Assembly: GCA_965371445.1 (NCBI GenBank)
Contig: CBDUYN010000118.1
Coordinates: forward strand, 1 to 31,672
Length of the DNA stretch: 31,672 bases
Source: DASWIG01 sp965371445
GTDB taxonomy: Bacteria > Acidobacteriota > Thermoanaerobaculia > Multivoradales > J023
Direction: 5' to 3'
Shown one piece after another: positions 26,830 to 31,672 of this stretch. A program made the translations under genes and the position numbers. The notes beneath the pieces were generated by a model. The model had not been told where the DNA came from and made no database searches. It saw nothing but the letters and a program-made list of their open reading frames with translations. The first letter of the stretch is position 1. The number at the start of each line of letters is the position of its first letter.

Positions 26830-27867
26830 TTGATCGACGGTGGGTCGGAGCCCCTGGGCTTAGTCGATGTGACCTTCCGAACAGGCGAGCGTCTGCACGA
26901 TAAGTTCAAGCAGGATGGGATCAACGGGTTGTTCAACTTCGTCGAAGACTTCCAGGGTGAAGAGGATATGTGGAAAAGTCATACCAGCTCAGAATGTCTC
27001 CTGGCCTCCGCCGTTGCTGCGGGCGCCTGCGGCCTCTGCGTCGCCGAGCCTACGCACGCTTCGTGCGTTACCTGTGGACTCGCCGTGACTGCGGCTACTA
27101 TTGCTTGTAACAAACCCCATTGCGACCAAATCCAGTGCAACGCAGACTGCGTCGCCGCGTGCCATCTATATGGCGTGTGTGAGAGTACAAGCGGGTCAAG
27201 CACACCGGAAGACTGCGATTGTTTTGGGCAAAGGTATGATACGCCTGGGTGCGCGCCACCGCCGCCGCCGGCAGAAGATCCTCCGGACGAAGAATGCACC
27301 AGCGATTGCGATGATACGAGTACCCCGATCATCGTCGACCTTGACGGGGGGGGGTTCGACCTGACCGGTACCAGCGATCCAGTCTCGTTCGACATCGACG
27401 CTGACGGTGAGCTCGAGAGCATCTCCTGGACGGCGGCCACCAGCGGCGACGCCTTCCTCGCTTTGGACTTGAATGGGAACGGTCTGATCGACAACGGCGG
27501 AGAGCTCTTCGGAAGCGTCACCGTTGACCAGGTGGCTGCGGACGAGCCGAACGGCTACGCTGCCCTTGCGGTCTACGACCAGGTGCGCTCGACCGGTAAT
27601 CGCGACGGTTTTATCACGGCGGAGGACGGTTGGATCTTCGACGCGCTTTTGCTGTGGATCGATAGCAGCCACGACGGTGTGTCTCAGCCAGAAGAGCTCT
27701 CTCCGCTGAGCCATTCTGGTATCACCGCCCTCGATCTGGACTATAAAACCTCCCGGGGCAGGGATGGCTTCGGGAACGGGTTCCGATACTTCAGCTTCGC
27801 TCACTTCGCGGACAACACCAGGACCAAGACGGTCGACGTCTTTTTCTTGAGGGCCACGTCGGACTAG
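26830..27867 (+). CDS. Cys-rich secreted-type protein with EF-hand-like calcium-binding domain
   Basis: The region from about 26746 is coherent in this frame, so the TTG at 26830 is probably not the true start. The middle (about residues 55-150) has many Cys residues (CGLCVAEPTHASCVTCG, CDQIQCNADC). The C-terminal ~190 residues have the pattern TPIIVDLDGGGFDLTG, FDIDADGELESISW, FLALDLNGNGLIDNGGELFG, NRDGFITAEDGW, IDSSHDGVSQPEEL. These are DxDGDG-type calcium loops found in large bacterial exoproteins. No signal peptide is visible because the 5' end is uncertain. The TAG stop lies within the CTAG at the edge of the MITE-like element. It is likely extracellular. Confidence 0.7.
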   Translation: MIDGGSEPLGLVDVTFRTGERLHDKFKQDGINGLFNFVEDFQGEEDMWKSHTSSECLLASAVAAGACGLCVAEPTHASCVTCGLAVTAATIACNKPHCDQIQCNADCVAACHLYGVCESTSGSSTPEDCDCFGQRYDTPGCAPPPPPAEDPPDEECTSDCDDTSTPIIVDLDGGGFDLTGTSDPVSFDIDADGELESISWTAATSGDAFLALDLNGNGLIDNGGELFGSVTVDQVAADEPNGYAALAVYDQVRSTGNRDGFITAEDGWIFDALLLWIDSSHDGVSQPEELSPLSHSGITALDLDYKTSRGRDGFGNGFRYFSFAHFADNTRTKTVDVFFLRATSD

Positions 27868-28032
27868 GAGACTGTTGCACATAGGATTCTTGCTCATCGA
27901 AATCTCCACCCAGGGCACCTTCAAGGGCTGCGAATGCAGCCTCGTGTCCACTGAGCATGGATGTCGAGCATCGATTCGTGCACCCCACTCCACCTCGAAC
28001 AGCCCAAGCGGCTATGTGCAACAGGCTCCTAG
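27864..28032. mobile_element. MITE-like element with 19-bp inverted ends and CTAG duplication
   Basis: AGGAGACTGTTGCACATAG (27866-27884) and its complement CTATGTGCAACAGGCTCCT (28012-28030) match at 18 of 19 positions. CTAG occurs on both outer edges (27864-27867 and 28029-28032), consistent with a 4-bp target duplication, although CTAG is itself palindromic. The ~165-bp body has no transposase. IS5-type insertion sequences make 4-bp YTAR duplications and have ends of this style, so it may be a non-autonomous IS5-group derivative. The left end overlaps the stop codon of the calcium-binding gene. Confidence 0.75.
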
Positions 28033-28316
28033 ACTGGCGCGAGACCAGAGATTCCCTATCCCCCCTGCCGGGCCAGCTGGCAGGGGGAACGGGACCATGC
28101 CGTCGAGACAGGATTCCGTTGCCCTCGGCACCTCAGGAAGTGTAGAATCCGCGGGCGATGAACCTCACCGGACCACGCCGTCGTCGACACTAGGAGATCG
28201 GTCACATGGCGCTGACGGCAGAGACATGTATTCGAATTTCGCATAATTCTCTTTCCTGACATGCGGCCAAAGGCCGCGGAGACGAAGAAGCGACAAAAAG
28301 AGCCGGAGGCAAGATC
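28033..28316. other. intergenic region before the CxxC membrane gene
   Basis: This region holds the stem-loop at 28061-28087 and a second small hairpin, GCGGCC-AAA-GGCCGC (28263-28277), about 40 bases before the start of the next gene. No coding frame is supported. The second hairpin could be a leader structure of that gene. Confidence 0.45.
28061..28087. terminator. GC-rich 9-bp stem-loop, possible terminator
   Basis: CCCCCTGCC (28061-28069) pairs perfectly with GGCAGGGGG (28079-28087) across a 9-base loop. No T-run follows on either strand, so it may be a factor-dependent terminator or a REP-like palindrome rather than a simple intrinsic terminator. Confidence 0.4.
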
Positions 28317-28724
28317 ATGACCGCGAGACGCACACAGGATCCCGAAGAGCTCGTTCCCAAGGCTGACATACCAAACGGAAGACACCCGGTCTTCAGGAGA
28401 TCTTGTCCTGTTTGCGAACGGTATTTCTCCTGGTTGGAACGTTGGCGGTTCACCGATTGGCTCGGCAGACGGAACGAGGTTCCGTGCCCACGATGCGAAA
28501 CGGTACTCATGTGGTCCAAGTATCCGCGGATGGTAATAAGTCACGCATCCTGGGTTTTTATGGTCGTTAACGTATTCTTACTATTTATCTTCGCGGCGGA
28601 CTGGTCGTTTGAAGGGAGATTCGACATTACGCTGGCGCTCCAACTTGTAGCTCTAATTCTCGCCATGGTCATGTTCGCTGCCCTTCGGTGGCTGCGCCTC
28701 ATTAAAGCGCCAGAACCGCAGTGA
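28317..28724 (+). CDS. small membrane protein with two CxxC zinc-ribbon-like pairs
   Basis: A GGAGG lies just before the ATG. The 135-residue protein has CPVC (about 30-33) and CPRC (about 57-60), separated by ~24 residues. Two membrane helices follow (WVFMVVNVFLLFIFAAD and LALQLVALILAMVMFAAL). This matches the CxxC-20-CxxC small membrane protein pattern (TIGR04104-like), whose function is unknown. The two helices use noticeably more A/T-rich codons (for example GTTAACGTATTCTTACTA) than the rest of the window. This could be hydrophobicity bias or foreign origin. It is isolated from other genes. Confidence 0.82.
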   Translation: MTARRTQDPEELVPKADIPNGRHPVFRRSCPVCERYFSWLERWRFTDWLGRRNEVPCPRCETVLMWSKYPRMVISHASWVFMVVNVFLLFIFAADWSFEGRFDITLALQLVALILAMVMFAALRWLRLIKAPEPQ

Positions 28725-29531
28725 GAGGTCGGTCAAAAACGGCAAAAAGGGCGCCATCCTTTTCTCGAGGGGGATCTATTTCTGGGAAATCGACGCCAAG
28801 TCAAAGAATCTCACCTTTTCTCGAGAAACGGGGATTCAGGAGCGGAGCGACGGGAGCGGTGAAATGAAACGAACGGCCGCATATCCCCTATGAGGCCCTC
28901 CGTTGTCAATAGCAAAAACTTCCCCAGCCGACTTTCTGTGGTCGGTTTTGGCCCGGGAGCTCCGGCGACCGGTGCAACGCCTCGTGTCTGCTCAGTTTCA
29001 GGTTCGGCGCAAACCGTCTGCGCCAATCACCTATCGAGGCTCAGCCGCCGCCGGTGGCAGGGGTGCTGCGATCTCAGATCGACGGGTCCTAGAAACAAGT
29101 CTGTGCCCTCATGCCGTCCCACTCAAAGCGTCGATCTCCTCGGTGTGGCGGGAATCCGCGTTGTCGAGGGTCAGTTTATGCTCGGGCTCGGGGGAGGGGC
29201 AAACGGAGTCGGCCCGGTTCCGGGTCTCGGTTCTTGGAGCCGGAGAAAGAGCGGGTGTCCAGTCAAAGCGTCTGGCTGTCAGGCATGTGGCCATGGAGCC
29301 GTGGCGCCATCGAGGTGACATCTCTTCGCGAGAATACGGACTCTGGATGGGCTCCGCCCTGGCGACTCGAGTTATGCAGTGGGCTCACCCGCTCTCCTTA
29401 AGCTCTCGGCAATCTCACCTCCTCAGGGTTCGATCGTGGTATCTCTTAGGGTGCCACGGTAACCGAAGTCCTTTGCTATCAAGGGTTTACGGACAGTGAG
29501 TGCCTGGTGGGCCTTCAGGATGGATCTTCAG

Positions 29532-29587
29532 GGGCTCGGCGAGGGGCTCAGAAAGTCCGACTTGGAGAATGGAACGTCGCCGAGCCC
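29532..29587. repeat. 11-bp perfect inverted repeat
   Basis: GGGCTCGGCGA (29532-29542) and TCGCCGAGCCC (29577-29587) are perfect complements with a 34-base spacer. It lies 138-194 bases beyond the transposase stop, in the non-coding side of that element. It may be one boundary of the RAYT unit or a REP relative. Confidence 0.5.
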
Positions 29588-29624
29588 ACGTGACGACGCT
29601 TGGACGGGCTGAGGAGGGCACTTC

Positions 29625-29644
29625 AAGACGCTCGAAGCGTTTTT
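29625..29644 (+). terminator. possible intrinsic terminator (weak)
   Basis: ACGCT-CGA-AGCGT (29628-29640), extendable by wobble pairing to AAGACGCT/AGCGTTTT, is followed on the plus strand by TTTT and then G. No plus-strand gene ends just before it, so it may be coincidental. Confidence 0.3.
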
Positions 29645-29725
29645 GAGACGCACCTCACCCGTGACACCTGCGACTACGGCGTCGGGAGTGGCTACCAGGT
29701 TGTCTTCTTGCTCTCCAAGTCGACG

Positions 29726-30721
29726 TTACGTCGCCGGCGAGGCGCTCTCAGGCGCGGGCGACGGAAGCGGTCGCCAGGGTCTCGTCGCCCCGACGAAGGG
29801 CAACGCGGGCGGAAAGCTCCCGAAGGGAAAATGACGCGCCGGGTTGTGCGGTCCCGGCTTCGCGGTCGAGAGCAAGAGCAGCCCCTTGGCGGTTTCGTAT
29901 TGATTCTCGAAGTCCGAGTAGCCGTCCTCGAGCTCGCGCCTGCTTTCCGGAGTGTCGGCGTAGAAGAGCTTCGGCGCCGGAGACTTCTTCGTCTCCCCAG
30001 GCCGATGGTGTGGCTTTTGCAAAAGGATCGCCTGGGCGCCCATCACCGACTTCTCGCCACGCTTCTCCGCCGCTTCTGTCTCGATCTCGCGGACGAGATC
30101 TGCGACTCTTGCCTGGTACTCCTCCCGCGGCAGGTCACGGAAGGCGGGAAGCGGCTGAAGCTCCACCTGGTATTTCGTCGCGTAGTCGTACTTCTCGAAC
30201 TTCTCACCCCGACGCCTGGCCTCGTACTCCTCGGTCCTGTTGAACCAGGTGCCCTCCGGCGTTTCGCCGTCGACCAGGACTTTTGCCGCCTTGACACCGG
30301 GCCAGTCGTAAGGACTGGCGATCAGGTTTTCCCGGGTCCCGTTTCCAAGGACGTATTTGAGCCGCTTCCACTGGGCCTCGGGCTCGTCGCTGACGATCAA
30401 GGGGCGGTAGCGTCTTCCCCAGACCTTGTCGGGCCAGTTACGCAACCGCGCCGTTTCCCGCGCCAGGTTGCCGTTGAAGTACCACTGGAAGCAGGCCATC
30501 TGCAAGGCGTGCCCGACCCAGTACAAGAGGTGGTAATGATTGCTCAAAAAACTGAATCCGCAGAGCTCGACTTGCGCGTAGTCGAGCGCCCGGCCGAGGA
30601 CACCGAGCAGGATCTCGTCGAAGTCCTCGTCGGGGCGCAGAAGCAGCCGACCCTGGATCGTCCTCGTACAGGTCTCGACCAGGGCGCCCCCCTCGGGGAC
30701 GTAGCACTTGGAGCGTGGCAA
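29726..30721 (-). CDS. REP-associated tyrosine transposase (HUH/Y1, IS200-like)
   Basis: The TTG start at 30721 has an AAGGAGG site (30728-30734) 6 bases upstream. The start MPRSKCYVPEGG and the end FGSFPPALPFV match the conserved termini of a widespread family, so the protein is full length (331 residues, with a ~20-residue unrelated tail). The HUH motif is SNHYHLL (His62/His64). The likely catalytic Tyr is Y81 in FQWYFNGNLARE. Also conserved is VWGRRYRPLIV. RAYTs nick and mobilise or maintain short REP palindromes. This fits the palindromes in its leader (30742-30821), the 41-bp palindromic array (31268-31412) and the REP-like pair at 84-129. Activity is inferred. Confidence 0.93.
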   Translation of the reverse strand: MPRSKCYVPEGGALVETCTRTIQGRLLLRPDEDFDEILLGVLGRALDYAQVELCGFSFLSNHYHLLYWVGHALQMACFQWYFNGNLARETARLRNWPDKVWGRRYRPLIVSDEPEAQWKRLKYVLGNGTRENLIASPYDWPGVKAAKVLVDGETPEGTWFNRTEEYEARRRGEKFEKYDYATKYQVELQPLPAFRDLPREEYQARVADLVREIETEAAEKRGEKSVMGAQAILLQKPHHRPGETKKSPAPKLFYADTPESRRELEDGYSDFENQYETAKGLLLLSTAKPGPHNPARHFPFGSFPPALPFVGATRPWRPLPSPAPESASPAT

Positions 30722-30741
30722 ACTCTTCCTCCTTTCGCCGT

Positions 30742-30821
30742 GGACGCCGGCAAGGCGTCCGGGTTCCGGGGTGTCGGGGAGTGGGCGACGTCCGCCGCGC
30801 CCCCGGCGGGCCTGCGCCCGC
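30742..30821 (-). promoter_or_regulatory. two perfect hairpins in the RAYT leader
   Basis: GGACGCC/GGCGTCC (30742-30760, 5-base loop) lies just upstream of the ribosome site. GCGGGC/GCCCGC (30806-30821, 4-base loop) lies farther up. Both are perfect. They could act as binding sites for the transposase (autoregulation), as REP-type substrates, or as mRNA leader structures. Confidence 0.55.
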
Positions 30822-30954
30822 TAAAGGTTCACCTATAGAGAAGACGGAAAACAGGCCGCCGCTCTGACAGCGATTCGGCCCTCGAGGGCATTTTTCTTGG
30901 CTCGCAGGAGGTGCAGATGGCGGCCTCTCGGTGGCCAAGTCGTTGAAAACAAAG

Positions 30955-31060
30955 GGCTTGCGACTTGGATGGCACCTCGACGGCGGGGGCTTGCGACTTG
31001 GATGGCACCTCGACGGCGGGCACCTCGACGGCGGGGCACCTCGACGGCGGGGCACCTCGG
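30955..31060. repeat. nested tandem repeat: 33-bp unit twice, then a 15-16-bp unit
   Basis: The 33-bp unit GGCTTGCGACTTGGATGGCA... starts at 30955 and 30988. Its last part, CACCTCGACGGCGGG, is then repeated at 31021 and 31037, with a broken copy at 31053. The structure suggests slippage expansion of part of an initially longer unit. It is non-coding as far as I can judge. Confidence 0.85.
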
Positions 31061-31267
31061 ACGCTCCCGAGGTCCGGATCCTCGGCGTCGAAAGCTGCCG
31101 CGTCGGCGTTCGCGGATCTGAGCCGCCGCGACAGCGCCGCAGAGGCTTGGGAGGCGCATGAGGGGTTTTACCGGCCATGCGTGGCGAGAAAGTGGTGAAG
31201 AGGGCGGTGACCTCGTAGTTTTGTAGGGATACACCGCGAAATCCGCGTCCAGTCGCTGTCAGACGGC

Positions 31268-31412
31268 GATGAGAGCTCTTTCATCGCCATTTGGCGACGA
31301 ATTGCCGCGATGAAAGCTCTTTCATCGCCATCCGACGGCGAATTTTCCCGATGAGAGCTCTTTCATCGCCATCCGACGCCAACATTTGCCGATGAAAACC
31401 GCTCATCGCCAT
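31268..31412. repeat. four palindromic repeats at exactly 41-bp period
   Basis: Copies start at 31268, 31309, 31350 and 31391. The core is GATGARAGCTCTTTCATC followed by GCCAT, with an 18-bp related spacer (for example TTGGCGACGAATTGCCGC). In copy two GATGAAAG-CT-CTTTCATC is a perfect 8-bp hairpin. Copies one and three have one G-U pair. Copy four is divergent but keeps GATGA...TCATC. The period is not a multiple of three, and the spacers resemble each other, so it is neither coding nor CRISPR. It looks like a REP/BIME-type array beside a RAYT gene. Confidence 0.85.
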
Positions 31413-31672
31413 TTGTTGGCCCTTGGGACGCGATGATTTGCTGGAAAACCTTACGTCCGCTTCACAGAACGCGAGCAGCCTCCTAGGGCTCGGCGCGTCC
31501 CTGACCGAAGCCCTCGATGGGCTGGCGGCACGGCGGAAGCTCTTCACGGAGCCGCAGACGCCGGCCCTTCCTGAGGTGCATCCGTTTCACAAGCCCCCTG
31601 TTTTCAACGACTTACGCAGGTGCGATCTGGATGGCAAGCAAACCCGCGGGCCTGAACGTAAAGGAATGACTG

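Larger units (their letters stand above)
28725..29725. other. ~1 kb with no supported gene
   Basis: Open frames exist on both strands, up to 198 residues, but they are low-complexity, Ser/Arg-rich and mutually overlapping, with no recognisable domain. Base composition is less GC-rich than the cytochrome run. A TTGACA on the minus strand near 28905-28910 lacks a good -10 at 17 bases. I could not match it to an RNA gene. It may be the remnant of a mobile element. Confidence 0.5.
30937..31613. repeat. near-perfect 24-bp inverted pair enclosing the repeat region
   Basis: AAGTCGTTGAAAACAAAGGG... at 30937-30960 is complementary to the block at 31590-31613 (TGTTTTCAACGACTT at its end), matching at 22 of 24 positions. 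The pair encloses both tandem repeat families. It may be the boundary of a composite non-autonomous element or an inverted duplication. The stretch 31413-31589 between the array and the right copy shows no gene. Confidence 0.75.

Noticed and set aside
28905..28940. A minus-strand sigma70 promoter (TTGACA)
   Set aside because: The -10-like hexamer is at the wrong distance and no downstream gene is supported.
28903..29499. A 198-residue plus-strand protein in the ~1 kb gene-poor stretch
   Set aside because: It is Ser/Arg-rich with no domain, there are competing frames on both strands and no ribosome site.
31268..31412. A CRISPR array
   Set aside because: The spacers resemble each other, repeats are palindromic with an 18-bp related spacer, there are only four copies, and no cas gene is near.
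31281..31547. An 88-residue minus-strand protein over the 41-bp array
   Set aside because: The repeat period is not a multiple of three and the composition is Arg/Ser-rich without a ribosome site.

Overview
The window is GC-rich bacterial DNA with dense GC3 coding. It carries giant multiheme c-type cytochromes, ResB-type cytochrome c maturation proteins, and secreted proteins that share a DGFESGD-x-SAWS tag. I infer an uncultured Acidobacteriota-like or similar deep-branching Gram-negative bacterium with respiratory, probably extracellular, electron transfer. No rRNA, tRNA or other taxonomic marker is present, so this placement is inference only.

Layout. (1) 1-421, minus: an addiction-module antitoxin followed by a ParE/RelE-like toxin whose body is replaced or interrupted by a two-hairpin REP-like element. 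(2) 548-3409, minus: an NtrC-type sigma54 response regulator and a membrane histidine kinase with a CxxCH heme site in its sensor domain. (3) 3644-4338, plus: a second toxin-antitoxin pair (antitoxin plus PIN toxin). (4) 4493-22725, plus: a run of nine closely packed genes. In order they are an NHL/ASPM-type surface protein, a small cytochrome with 5 heme motifs, a 2372-residue cytochrome with 25 heme motifs on an Ig/FnIII-like stalk, a membrane protein fused to a spermidine-synthase-like domain, a divergent ResB-like protein, a small secreted protein, two propeller-repeat paralogues (seven and six repeats) and a full ResB. A good match to a sigma54 promoter (4447-4462) lies just before the first gene. 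(5) 22736-28030: a mosaic of secreted proteins and broken genes. It includes a ResB pseudogene fused head-to-head with a truncated repeat protein, a probable frameshifted Cys-rich calcium-binding protein, and a MITE-like element with inverted ends and a CTAG duplication. (6) 28317-31672: a small CxxC membrane protein, about 1 kb with no supported gene, a REP-associated tyrosine (HUH) transposase with hairpins in its leader, and several families of non-coding palindromic and tandem repeats.

Working model (inference). The heme-containing kinase senses redox state or a small ligand and phosphorylates the NtrC-type regulator. The regulator then activates the sigma54 promoter that drives the cytochrome locus. 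The locus encodes the cytochromes, their maturation proteins (ResB and ResB-like) and several beta-propeller surface proteins, which may form or anchor an extracellular electron conduit. The spermidine-synthase-like membrane protein inside the run has no obvious role and is the most intriguing member. The two ends of the window show active genome remodelling by REP/RAYT-type elements.
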